Below, in pieces: positions 7,247-15,462 of a DNA stretch of 21,059 nt. The notes under the pieces are model-generated. The model worked only from the letters and a program-made list of their open reading frames with translations, was not told the origin of the DNA and ran no database searches. Every line of letters starts with the position of its first letter. Position 1 is the stretch's first letter. A program made the position numbers and the translations under genes. Source of the DNA: an uncultured Methylococcaceae bacterium (GTDB lineage: Bacteria; Pseudomonadota; Gammaproteobacteria; Methylococcales; Methylococcaceae); contig CAIVXW010000355.1 of assembly GCA_903910005.1 (NCBI GenBank), positions 1 through 21,059 of the forward strand, given 5' to 3'.

Positions 7247-8704
7247 ATGAAGTTTTTTCCTGTTTTTCTGGATATCCGTACCCGTCCCTGCCTGGTCGTT
7301 GGTGGCGGGGACGTGGCCTTGCGTAAGGTAACCAGCCTGGTGCGGGCCGAAGCCGCCGTCACGGTGGTGGCTCCGTACCTGAATCATGCCCTGACCGACT
7401 TGCAGGCACGTGGCACCGTGCAGCATCGCTGCGGCCACTTCAGCGCGGCGGATCTTGCCGGGTTTCAACTGGTGATTTCGGCCACCGACGACCCGGCCGT
7501 CAACCAGGCCGTACATGCCGCCGCAGTCGCCCGGGGGATTCCGGTCAATGTGGTGGATCAACCGGCCCTGTGTACCTTTATTTTTCCGGCGGTGGTGGAT
7601 CGCTCCCCCCTGCTGATAGCGGTGTCGACCGGCGGTGCCTCACCGGTGCTGGCCCGACTGGTGCGTAGCCGACTGGAAGCCTGGCTGCCGGAGGCTTACG
7701 GTCAGTTGGCCAGCCTGGCCGAACGCTTCCGCGAGCCGGTCAAGGCCGCGATTGCACCGGCCCGGCGGCGGGCATTCTGGGAGCAGGTATTGCAGGGCAG
7801 CATCGGCGAACGGGTGCTGGCCGGACGCATGGACGAAGCCGCCCGCTGTCTGCAAGCGACCTTGCAGGCCGACGGGACGGGTGCGGTTCTCCCTCCGACC
7901 GGTTTTGTTTGTCTGGTAGGTGCAGGCCCGGGTGATCCTGACCTGCTCACCCTGGCAGCCGTGCGTGCCTTGCAGGAAGCCGATGTGGTGGTGTATGACC
8001 GGCTGGTGTCACCGGACATCCTGCGGCGGGTCAGAAACGACGCCGAGCGCATCTATGTAGGCAAGGCCAGCGGTCACCATACCCTGCCGCAGGCTGAAGT
8101 CAACCAGTTGCTGATCCGCCTGGCCCGGCAAGGCAAGCGGGTGGTACGGCTCAAGGGCGGTGATCCGTTCATTTTCGGACGGGGCGGTGAAGAAATCGAA
8201 ACCCTGACCGACGAGGGCATCCCTTTCAAGGTCATTCCCGGTGTGACGGCGGCGTCCGGTTGTGCCGCCTATGCCGGTATTCCCCTGACACACCGCGATC
8301 TGGCCCAATCGGTCACTTTTCTGACCGGCCACCTGAAGGACGGCGAAACGCAATGCCATGACTGGTCACATCTGACCCGAACCGGCCAGACGCTGGTGAT
8401 TTACATGGGCTTGCAGGGGCTTTCCAAAATCTGCCAGCGTTTGATTGACGCCGGTTGCCCGCCTGACAGACCGGCGGCCCTGATTGAGCAGGGTACCACC
8501 TGCCAGCAGAGAACACTGGTAGGCACCCTGGCCGATCTGCCGACGCAGGCAAGTGGTGCGGCCATTGGTTCACCGGCCCTGATTGTGGTGGGCGAGGTGG
8601 TCAACCTGCACCGCACGCTGGGCTGGTTCAATGAGGATCACGCAGGTCGTTCGGGCCACTCAGCAACTGGCCCACTGCCAGCCCACCGTCATTGGGCGGA
8701 ATGA
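7247..8704 (+). CDS. cysG: Siroheme synthase CysG
   Basis: A fused trifunctional enzyme that makes siroheme from uroporphyrinogen III for sulfite and nitrite reductases. Residues 1-~205 are the NAD-dependent precorrin-2 dehydrogenase/ferrochelatase half, with the VVGGGDVALRK nucleotide loop (17-27) and D104 in NVVDQ. Residues ~218-463 are the SAM-dependent uroporphyrinogen methyltransferase half, with VGAGPGDPDLLTL (224-236), VVYDRLVS (248-255), RLKGGDPFIFGRGGEE (301-316) and IYMGLQ (385-390). The position of Salmonella Ser128, a reported phosphorylation site, is Thr here (AVSTGG). E. coli-type CysG ends near our residue 463 (GWFNED); about 21 extra residues follow, and these lie antisense to the 3' end of hypF. 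The start matches the family N-terminus; no strong ribosome site is seen. Confidence 0.96.
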   Translation: MKFFPVFLDIRTRPCLVVGGGDVALRKVTSLVRAEAAVTVVAPYLNHALTDLQARGTVQHRCGHFSAADLAGFQLVISATDDPAVNQAVHAAAVARGIPVNVVDQPALCTFIFPAVVDRSPLLIAVSTGGASPVLARLVRSRLEAWLPEAYGQLASLAERFREPVKAAIAPARRRAFWEQVLQGSIGERVLAGRMDEAARCLQATLQADGTGAVLPPTGFVCLVGAGPGDPDLLTLAAVRALQEADVVVYDRLVSPDILRRVRNDAERIYVGKASGHHTLPQAEVNQLLIRLARQGKRVVRLKGGDPFIFGRGGEEIETLTDEGIPFKVIPGVTAASGCAAYAGIPLTHRDLAQSVTFLTGHLKDGETQCHDWSHLTRTGQTLVIYMGLQGLSKICQRLIDAGCPPDRPAALIEQGTTCQQRTLVGTLADLPTQASGAAIGSPALIVVGEVVNLHRTLGWFNEDHAGRSGHSATGPLPAHRHWAE

Positions 8705-10928
8705 GGCGGTGGCGCAGTAGCCTGTAACCACGTGGTTCCAGCCAGGTAACGGCCCGCCGGGTCAGCCAGGCGTTCTGGAACACGCCCCCGGACAGGGCCA
8801 GGGTCTTGAGACCGGTGGTTGCCGCTACCGCGTCAATGATCTCGATCAGGGTTTGCTGAAAGCGGGCAGCCGGTGGCCCGAACCGGTACGGGGGGCGATC
8901 CTGCAGCAGGGCCAGCAGCAGGGGTTCCCAGTCAATCAGGCAGGGTGGGTTGCCTGCCGGGTTGGCTTGCAGGCTGAATGGATAGGGTTCAAATTCCGTG
9001 GCGGCAAACGCGGCACATTCCAGGCGCAGGGCGGCTTCGCCCTCGTAACGGTTAATCTGGCAAATACCCAGCAGGCTGGCGACTGCATCGTACAGGCGTC
9101 CCACACTGCTGCAGAAGGGGCTGTTGAGTCCCGCCTCCATCATGCGAATCAGGTTGCCGAGTTCGGCCTCCGACAGGGCCGCCAGTGACGGAATGTCATT
9201 CCGTTCCGGCAGCCTGTCTCCCCACAGCGCGTACAGCAATGCACAGGCTACCCGGCGCGGTTCCCGCACCGCCCGGGTACCGCCCGGCAACTGAAACCGG
9301 CGCAGGCTGGCGATTCGTTCACAGTGAGTCGGCTGCACGATGAAAAACTCACCGCCCCACAGGGTGCCATCACTCCCCAGTCCCAGTCCGTCAAAGGCAA
9401 CCCCCAGCACCGGGTAGGTGGGGGAGTGTTCAACCAGGCACGCCCTGAGGTGGGCCTCATGGTGCAAGACCCGTCGTGGCGGGGTTGACCACCGTCCCGT
9501 CTGGCTGGAACCATAATCCGGATGCAGGTCACAAACGACCTCGGCGTCGGTCAGGCCGGACAAACCGGCCAGATCAGCCAGGGTGGCCTCGGCGTGGGCC
9601 TCGGTCGCGGCGTTGTCCAGATCGCCCAGGTGCTGACTCAGCAGGGCATGATCGCCCCGGCTGAGGGCGACGGTGTTTTTGAGATGCCCTCCCAGGGCAA
9701 TGCGCGGCGGTAGCGGGTGGGGCAGCGGCACGCAGGGGCTGTAGCCACGGGCGCGGCGCAGCATCAGCAGTTCGTCCGCCACCACCCGGACGACTGAATC
9801 GTCCAGTGCCCGCTGAATGGGACGGTCGTGCCGCAAAAACCCGTCGGCCAGACCGGCCAGCCGCTCCAGGGCATCAGCGTCGTCGGTGCAGAGGGGTTCG
9901 CCGCCACGATTGCCGCTGGTCACCACCAGTGGCAACCCGGTGGCTCGACTCAGCAGATGATGTAACGGCGAGGGCGGCAGCAAAATGCCGATCAGCGGAA
10001 TGCCCAGGGTCAGGGCCGGCACCAGCGGGGCAGGGGAGGGTTCAGTCGGGCGGGTATGGAGTAATACGATGGGAGCGGCGGGAGATTCCAGAATGCGTCG
10101 TTCCGTGTCGCTGAGTACTGCCCGGCAGGCGGCCGCCTCACTGGAAGCACAGAGTATGGCGAACGGTTTGGCCGGGCGTGATTTGCGGGCTCGCAACGCC
10201 ATGACGGCGTCCTGCCGGGTGGCATCCACCAGCAACTGATACCCGCCGATGCCCTTGACGGCCAGAATTTTGCCCTGTTGCAGCCAGCGGCAAGCCTGTG
10301 CCAGAGCCTCATCGGCCTGGGCGAGGGGACGTCCGGCGGCATCGGTCAGGGTCAGGCGGGGTCCACAGGCGGGACAGCCCTGGGTCTGGGCATGAAAACG
10401 GCGGTCATCCGGTGACCGGTATTCGGCTTCACAGGTGGCGCACAGCCGAAACCCTGCCAGGGTCGTGCGTTCCCGGTCAAACGGTAGCCCGGTGACCAGG
10501 CTCCAGCGCGGGCCGCAGTCGCTGCAACTGATGAAGGGATAGCCGTAGCGGCGATTGGTCGGGTCGAACAGTTCTGCCACACAGCGGGGACAGGGTGCCA
10601 GATCGGGCAGCAGCCAACCGGTTGCGTCTGTTCCGGTCAGGCTGGTTTTGAGGGTGAATCCGCCCGATTCGGCCTGCAGCGGGCGGGGTTCTGCCCGGAT
10701 TGTCGCAATCCGGGCGGCGGGTGGGCATTCCAAAGAGAGTTGCTGCTGAAACTCGGCCAGGCAACCGTTGTTGCCTTCAATTTCCAGTGTCACCCCGTCC
10801 GGGGTATTGACCACCCAACCGTCCAGGCCGTAACGGGTGGCCAGCCGATATACGAAGGGTCTGAAGCCAACGCCCTGCACCTGACCGCTGATTGCCAGGC
10901 GCAATCGCTGTCGCTCAGGGCTTTGCAC
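8628..10928 (-). CDS. hypF: Carbamoyltransferase HypF, hydrogenase maturation
   Basis: HypF uses carbamoyl phosphate and ATP to carbamoylate the C-terminal Cys of HypE, the source of the CN ligands of [NiFe] hydrogenase. Domains in order: acylphosphatase (residues ~8-95, GQVQGVGFRPFVYR and NTPDGV); two zinc fingers with Cys pairs 113/116 and 135/138, 163/166 and 185/188; YrdC-like domain (~210-385, KGIGGYQLLVDA, RKSRPAKPFA); Kae1-like domain to the end (LHHEAHLRACL, FDGLGLGSDGTLWGGE, SGGVFQN). I chose GTG at 10928 because it lies four bases after the motB-like stop and gives 766 residues, close to the usual ~750; the longer frame to 11084 runs inside motB. No other hyp gene or hydrogenase gene is in view. 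It ends tail-to-tail with cysG, sharing 77 bp. Confidence 0.94.
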   Translation of the reverse strand: MQSPERQRLRLAISGQVQGVGFRPFVYRLATRYGLDGWVVNTPDGVTLEIEGNNGCLAEFQQQLSLECPPAARIATIRAEPRPLQAESGGFTLKTSLTGTDATGWLLPDLAPCPRCVAELFDPTNRRYGYPFISCSDCGPRWSLVTGLPFDRERTTLAGFRLCATCEAEYRSPDDRRFHAQTQGCPACGPRLTLTDAAGRPLAQADEALAQACRWLQQGKILAVKGIGGYQLLVDATRQDAVMALRARKSRPAKPFAILCASSEAAACRAVLSDTERRILESPAAPIVLLHTRPTEPSPAPLVPALTLGIPLIGILLPPSPLHHLLSRATGLPLVVTSGNRGGEPLCTDDADALERLAGLADGFLRHDRPIQRALDDSVVRVVADELLMLRRARGYSPCVPLPHPLPPRIALGGHLKNTVALSRGDHALLSQHLGDLDNAATEAHAEATLADLAGLSGLTDAEVVCDLHPDYGSSQTGRWSTPPRRVLHHEAHLRACLVEHSPTYPVLGVAFDGLGLGSDGTLWGGEFFIVQPTHCERIASLRRFQLPGGTRAVREPRRVACALLYALWGDRLPERNDIPSLAALSEAELGNLIRMMEAGLNSPFCSSVGRLYDAVASLLGICQINRYEGEAALRLECAAFAATEFEPYPFSLQANPAGNPPCLIDWEPLLLALLQDRPPYRFGPPAARFQQTLIEIIDAVAATTGLKTLALSGGVFQNAWLTRRAVTWLEPRGYRLLRHRLIPPNDGGLAVGQLLSGPNDLRDPH

Positions 10929-10932
10929 CGGA

Positions 10933-11832
10933 CTAAAGCGCGACGCCGTCCTGCCGGAGCAGGTACAGAACCAGCGACACCCGGCGATTTCTGGCCCGCC
11001 CGTCAGGCGTGTCGTTGCCGGTGCGCGGCTGGGTGTCGGCCAGACCGATGGCCTTGACCCGCTCGGGAGCCAGACCCTGGCCAATCAGGTAACGGGTAAC
11101 GGTACTGGCCCGAGCGGTGGACAGTTCCCAGTTTGAATCAAACTTCAGATTGCTGATGGGGCTGTTGTCGGTATGTCCCTCTACATCGACCTGACCGGCC
11201 TGCAATTTCAGCCAGTGCGCCAGCGAATCCAGCACCAGAATACCGTCAGGCTTGAGTTTGGCACTGGCCGGATCGAACAGGATTTTATCGTTGACTTCCA
11301 GCCTGACTTTTTGCTCGCTGGCGGAGAACTCAACCCAGCGATCCAGTTCGGCCTGGGGCAGGCGGGCACTGACGGACAGCGGCGGCGACGGAGCCGCGAC
11401 CGGTTCCGGTTGCGGCATGGCCAGCCATTGCGGCGGTAACGCCGGTGCCACCGGAACGTGGGCAAGCTGAACCGTCGGAATTACGTCATTGTGAGGCGTG
11501 CTGGCCGGTTGTGACAAAACCTCGACAGGCGGAGCGACCGGGGCAGACGGTGCGGGCGTGGTTTCGGCCGGTTGGGGGAGGGGGGCTGCCACCTGGGCGG
11601 TTTTTTCCGGTTGAGCCCGCTGATCCAGCACGATTTTCTGATGGGCGCACAACACTACAAACAGGGCGAACAGCAGGGTAATCAGGTCGGCATAACTCAG
11701 CAGCCAGTTGTTGCCGTCAGCCGATTCATCGGCCTCGCCGGTCGGCCAGGGTTCCGGCAGGCTGGCGGGCCGGGATGATACCAGAGGGGTGGTTTTTGGG
11801 GCCGGTTCGCGGCGGGGATGTATGTACAACAT
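10933..11832 (-). CDS. motB: MotB-like stator protein with OmpA domain
   Basis: A 299-residue inner-membrane protein of the MotB family. A 40-residue cytoplasmic start precedes a single membrane helix (about 43-63) with SYADLITLLFALFVVL; Asp49 is the conserved proton-carrying residue. A long Pro/Ala/Val-rich linker (about 70-158) leads to a peptidoglycan-binding OmpA domain (about 175-291) with VEGHTDN and RARNRRV. With the MotA-like protein 12 bases upstream it would form a proton-driven stator for flagellar rotation or another motor. AGAGGA (11841-11846) lies 8 bases before the ATG. No flagellar genes are nearby, so the motor served is unknown. The unusually long proline-rich linker is the main oddity. 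Confidence 0.85.
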   Translation of the reverse strand: MLYIHPRREPAPKTTPLVSSRPASLPEPWPTGEADESADGNNWLLSYADLITLLFALFVVLCAHQKIVLDQRAQPEKTAQVAAPLPQPAETTPAPSAPVAPPVEVLSQPASTPHNDVIPTVQLAHVPVAPALPPQWLAMPQPEPVAAPSPPLSVSARLPQAELDRWVEFSASEQKVRLEVNDKILFDPASAKLKPDGILVLDSLAHWLKLQAGQVDVEGHTDNSPISNLKFDSNWELSTARASTVTRYLIGQGLAPERVKAIGLADTQPRTGNDTPDGRARNRRVSLVLYLLRQDGVAL

Positions 11833-11844
11833 GGGCGTGATCCT

Positions 11845-12666
11845 CTAACCGGACGCCTTGACCAGATGCAGCAGCGGGGCTTTGGCGGCAGCCACAGGGG
11901 TTGTGTGCGTCGCCAGGCGGCTACCTTGCCAGGCGTCCCAGTAATCCCGGATCAGATTGGGATGAACCCGCTCCTGCACCATGCGGATGGTTTCGACCTG
12001 TACCTGCAACCGGGTCACATGATCCCGGCAGCGTCGCTCCAGACGACTGATGATGGGCTTGTAGAGCAGATTGGCCAGTCCCAGGCCGTAGGCCGTGGTC
12101 AGCATTGAGAACCCCATGGCGGAGCCGATTTTGCCCAGATCGTTGGCGTTCAGGGCGTACATCATGTCGATGAGACCGACCAGGGTTGCCAGCATGCCAA
12201 ACGCCGGGGCGTAGGCACCGAGGGTGCGGATCATGCGGATGTCCTCGTTGTAATGATCGCGGCTGGCTGCAATACGCCACTGCAACAGGCGGGTCACGTC
12301 ATCGGTAGCCGTGCGTTGCAGTGCCAGTTCAATCCCCTGTCGCCAGAGCGGATCTTCCAGGTGGTGGCCCGCCTGTTCGGCGGCCCGGGTATTGCCGACG
12401 CGATACAGTTCGGCCACGTGCAGAAAGAGTTGCAGTTGCTGTGGATCAAACGGCGGTTCGGTACGGAGGCGGGCGGGCAGGTTTCTGAGCAGGGCGAGGA
12501 CACTGCGGGGCGAGTGGGCCAGTGCCGTCAGGATCAGGGGTCCGATCATAACCCACAGCAGGCCGGGTAGATTGACGTATTGACCGATTGGGTCAACCCG
12601 CTGGATCAACAGAACCAGACCACCGAGCAACAGGCCGACAAAAAACTTGAGCAGCGAAGATTTCAT
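11845..12666 (-). CDS. motA: MotA-like stator proton channel
   Basis: A 273-residue inner-membrane protein of the MotA/TolQ/ExbB proton-channel superfamily, closest to MotA by layout and by its MotB-like partner. Membrane helices lie near residues 5-22, 33-50, 148-170 and 180-202, with a large cytoplasmic loop between the second and third. The C-terminal pair has the family pattern GAYAPAFGMLATLVGLIDM, then GSAMGFSMLTTAYGLGLAN. I prefer the ATG at 12666 (MKSSLLKFF); an in-frame TTG at 12690 would add eight residues, and neither has a strong ribosome site. It is followed closely by motB and then hypF. The genes may be one transcript. Confidence 0.83.
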   Translation of the reverse strand: MKSSLLKFFVGLLLGGLVLLIQRVDPIGQYVNLPGLLWVMIGPLILTALAHSPRSVLALLRNLPARLRTEPPFDPQQLQLFLHVAELYRVGNTRAAEQAGHHLEDPLWRQGIELALQRTATDDVTRLLQWRIAASRDHYNEDIRMIRTLGAYAPAFGMLATLVGLIDMMYALNANDLGKIGSAMGFSMLTTAYGLGLANLLYKPIISRLERRCRDHVTRLQVQVETIRMVQERVHPNLIRDYWDAWQGSRLATHTTPVAAAKAPLLHLVKASG

Positions 12667-12717
12667 GACAGTACACCAGGATTCAAACAATGGATGACGG
12701 TCATGAAGCAGAATACA

Positions 12718-12753
12718 GGCCAGCCAGGCAGGAATGTCTCCGCCAGGCTGGCC
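12718..12753 (-). terminator. Possible hairpin terminator after DUF2892 gene
   Basis: Bases 12718-12725 (GGCCAGCC) and 12746-12753 (GGCTGGCC) form eight-base complementary arms, with partial pairing inside the loop. The hairpin sits just beyond the DUF2892 stop and before motA. No T-run follows, so the terminator call is weak. Confidence 0.35.
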
Positions 12754-12768
12754 CGTGACAGCCCTCGA

Positions 12769-13017
12769 TCAGGTTGACGGAGTGGTGTCGTTGCCGGATT
12801 CAGCGGTTGCCACCGTGCTGTGGCCAAGGCCCGAATAGACCGGACACCAGCGCACGAAGGCGGTTGCCACCAGGATGCCGCCGATCAGCAGCAGAAAGAT
12901 GTCTCCCATGAAAACGGACAGCAGAATCGCGGCGGCACCCACGCCGTAGCGGATGTTGCGATCCTTTTCCCCCACATTGAGTTCACGAACCAGAGCTCTT
13001 TTAATGTCGAATGTCAT
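12769..13017 (-). CDS. DUF2892 (YgaP-like transmembrane) protein
   Basis: An 82-residue membrane protein. The N-terminus carries LNVGEKDRNIRYGVGAAA, the signature of the YgaP-like transmembrane domain (DUF2892), followed by two short hydrophobic helices (about 24-38 and 40-56) and the conserved RWCPVYSGLG. In YgaP this domain anchors a rhodanese sulfurtransferase; here it stands alone, as in many free-standing members whose role is unknown. GAGGA lies about ten bases before the ATG. It is divergent from uvrD and about 100 bases upstream of motA on the same strand. Confidence 0.85.
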   Translation of the reverse strand: MTFDIKRALVRELNVGEKDRNIRYGVGAAAILLSVFMGDIFLLLIGGILVATAFVRWCPVYSGLGHSTVATAESGNDTTPST

Positions 13018-13130
13018 TGCTGTAGCTTCCTCGTTGATTTAGTTATTGGAGTCCTGATTGTGATAGTTCGGGTAGAATTACGCAACCCATATTTTTGGCT
13101 GCGGCCATACATCTTTCACCTCCAGTAGTC

Positions 13131-15305
13131 ATGGACATAACACCCATCATTGATTGCCTTAATACCGCCCAGCGTGAGGCGGTCACCTCCCCCCATGCGG
13201 CCCAACTGGTGCTGGCCGGTGCCGGCAGCGGCAAGACCCGGGTGCTGGTTCACCGCATCGCCTGGTTGATGCAGGTCGAGGGCATTTCCCCGCACGGCAT
13301 CCTGGCCGTGACCTTCACCAACAAGGCGGCCAGCGAAATGCGTACCCGCATTGAGGAACTGCTGCACATTCCGACCCGTTCGCTCTGGGTAGGAACCTTT
13401 CACGGTCTGGCTCACCGCCTGCTCAGGCTCCACGCCCGCGAAGCCGGTTTGCCCGAGGCTTTCCAGGTGCTTGATTCCGACGACCAGTTCCGTCTGGTGC
13501 GCCGTCTCATGAAAAATCTGGAACTGGATGAAGCCCGCTGGCCGCCGCGCCAGGTGCAGTGGTTCGTCAACGGCCAGAAGGAAGAGGGGCGGCGTGCCCG
13601 CCATCTGGGCGAGCCGCATGATGCCTTTCAGCGACAGATGTGGCAGTTTTACCGGACGTATGAAGATCATTGCGACCGGGCCGGTCTGGTGGATTTTGCC
13701 GAACTCCTGCTGCGTACCCACGAATTGATGCGCGATACCCCACCCCTGCTCGCACACTATCAGCAGCGCTTCCACCACGTACTGGTGGATGAGTTTCAGG
13801 ATACCAACAACATCCAGTATGCCTGGCTGCGATTGCTTACCCGTGACCGGCAAAACCTGTTCGCGGTGGGAGACGATGATCAATCCATCTACAGTTGGCG
13901 CGGTGCCCAGGTCGAAAACCTGCAAAAATTCCGGGCGGATTATCCGGCTCACCAACTGGTGCGACTCGAACAAAACTACCGTTCCACCGGTACCATCCTG
14001 CGGGCCGCCAATGCCCTGATCGCCCGCAATGAAGGCCGTATGGGCAAAACCCTGTGGACGGAGGGTCAGAGCGGTGAACTCATTTCGGTGTATGCCGCCT
14101 TCAACGAACAGGAAGAAGCCGGTTTTGTGGTCGAACGAATCCGGCAATGGTGCCAGGCCGGCGGACGCCGCAGCGACGCCGCCATCCTGTACCGCTCCAA
14201 TGCCCAGTCACGTCAGTTTGAAGAACGTTTTCTGGCGGCAGGGCTGCCTTATCGGGTCTATGGCGGGCTTCGCTTCTTTGAACGGGCCGAAGTCAAGGAT
14301 GCCCTGGCCTATCTGCGCCTGGTGACTCACCCGCATGACGATCCCTCGTTTGAGCGAATCATCAATACCCCGACCCGTGGCATCGGCCTCAGAACCCTCG
14401 ACCTGATTCGTGACCTGGCCCGAACCGAAAACTGCTCGCTGTGGCAGGCCTCAGTAAGGCTTTGTCAGGACAACGCCCTGCCGGGACGGGCTCATGCCAG
14501 CCTGAGCGAATTCATGCAGCTCATTACCCGCATGAAAACCCGCATCGAAAACGACCAACCCCTGCCCAAACAGGTGGAAGACATCATCCAGCATTCCGGG
14601 CTGCGTGCCCATATTGCCCGGGAAAAAACCGAGCAGGCCGAAACCCGGCTGGAAAATCTGGCTGAATTGATCGGGGCGGCCCGCCAGTTTGACCAACAGC
14701 CCGGTGACGACCCGGAACTGTCGCGCCTGCAGGCCTTTCTGTCCCATGCCGCGCTGGAATCCGGTGATAACGGCAGTGAGGGTAATGATGACTGTGTCCA
14801 GTTGATGACCCTGCACGCCGCCAAGGGGCTGGAATTTGATCTGGTATTTGTGGTGGGTCTGGAGGAGGGCTTATTCCCCAGCCAGGCCTCGCTGGAGGAA
14901 ACCGGTCGGCTGGAAGAAGAACGTCGCCTGTGTTACGTCGGCATCACCCGCGCCCGCCGCAAACTCTACCTGACCCACGCCGAAAGTCGCCGCCTGTATG
15001 GCCGGGACATGATGCCCAGACCCTCCCGTTTTTTGCGGGAAATCCCCCCGGATACCCTGCACGACGTCCGCGCCCGAACCCCGGCCCGTCAGCCTGCAGC
15101 GACAGCAGCTCCGCTGCGCCCGGCGGCCAGCGATAATCTGTCCGGGTTCAAACCGGGGCGACGGGTACGCCACGCCCGCTTTGGCGAAGGTGTTATTTTG
15201 CAGTGCGAAGGGGAGGGGAGTCAGGCCCGGGTGCAGGTTCGGTTTACGGCGGAAGGCATCAAATGGCTGATGCTGGCCTACGCCCAACTGGAAGCCCTGG
15301 TTTAG
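13131..15305 (+). CDS. uvrD: DNA helicase II UvrD
   Basis: A superfamily 1A 3'-5' helicase of 724 residues (E. coli UvrD has 720), acting in nucleotide excision repair and mismatch repair. Motifs in order: Walker A AGAGSGKT with K35; TFTNKAASEMR; VDEFQDTN with D220/E221; GDDDQSIYSWRGA; LEQNYRSTGTI; LMTLHAAKGLEFDLVFVVGLEEG; ERRLCYVGITRARRKLYL. The C-terminal ~50 residues (VRHARFGEGVI) form the tudor-like domain. I chose ATG at 13131 because MDITPIIDCLNTAQREAV matches the family N-terminus; a TTG 36 bases upstream is in frame but unlikely. No obvious LexA box (CTGT-N8-ACAG) was seen in the 113-bp gap upstream. A mosaic repeat begins right after its TAG. Confidence 0.96.
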   Translation: MDITPIIDCLNTAQREAVTSPHAAQLVLAGAGSGKTRVLVHRIAWLMQVEGISPHGILAVTFTNKAASEMRTRIEELLHIPTRSLWVGTFHGLAHRLLRLHAREAGLPEAFQVLDSDDQFRLVRRLMKNLELDEARWPPRQVQWFVNGQKEEGRRARHLGEPHDAFQRQMWQFYRTYEDHCDRAGLVDFAELLLRTHELMRDTPPLLAHYQQRFHHVLVDEFQDTNNIQYAWLRLLTRDRQNLFAVGDDDQSIYSWRGAQVENLQKFRADYPAHQLVRLEQNYRSTGTILRAANALIARNEGRMGKTLWTEGQSGELISVYAAFNEQEEAGFVVERIRQWCQAGGRRSDAAILYRSNAQSRQFEERFLAAGLPYRVYGGLRFFERAEVKDALAYLRLVTHPHDDPSFERIINTPTRGIGLRTLDLIRDLARTENCSLWQASVRLCQDNALPGRAHASLSEFMQLITRMKTRIENDQPLPKQVEDIIQHSGLRAHIAREKTEQAETRLENLAELIGAARQFDQQPGDDPELSRLQAFLSHAALESGDNGSEGNDDCVQLMTLHAAKGLEFDLVFVVGLEEGLFPSQASLEETGRLEEERRLCYVGITRARRKLYLTHAESRRLYGRDMMPRPSRFLREIPPDTLHDVRARTPARQPAATAAPLRPAASDNLSGFKPGRRVRHARFGEGVILQCEGEGSQARVQVRFTAEGIKWLMLAYAQLEALV

Positions 15306-15462
15306 GCGTGGGGCGGCCATCCTGTCGTGGGGCGGCCATCCTGGCCGCCGGGTGGATGGTGAATGGCGAGTGGGGCGGCCATCCTGGCCGCCGGTGAATA
15401 GCGAATGGTGAATGAACACCGCATACTGACCCCTGACCCCAGACCCCTGACCCCTGAGTAAC
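15306..15462. repeat. Mosaic repeat upstream of comF (left copy)
   Basis: The whole uvrD-comF gap is repeat. It holds an interrupted palindrome GGCGGCCA-TCC-TGGCCGCC, perfect at 15331-15349 and 15374-15392 and degenerate at 15312-15330. It also holds heptamers GGATGGT, GAATGGC, GAGTGGG (15354-15374) and GAATAGC, GAATGGT, GAATGAA (15396-15416). A second heptamer family, CTGACCC or CAGACCC, fills 15426-15453. Bases 15315-15344 match, in inverted orientation, 16225-16254 on the other side of comF at 29 of 30 positions. Confidence 0.85.

Noticed and set aside
10933..12666. A Zorya-type anti-phage system based on MotA/MotB-like genes
   Set aside because: Zorya needs ZorC/ZorD or ZorE next to ZorAB; here the neighbours are hypF and a DUF2892 gene, and the proteins look like ordinary stator units.
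13018..13130. A LexA-controlled promoter for uvrD
   Set aside because: No CTGT-N8-ACAG match was found in the gap, and no well-spaced -35/-10 pair either; a TAGAAT at 13073 lacks a partner.
13116..14147. A 343-codon minus-strand frame opposite uvrD
   Set aside because: It is a mirror of the helicase codons; all uvrD motifs are on the plus strand and no ribosome site or domain supports the other frame.
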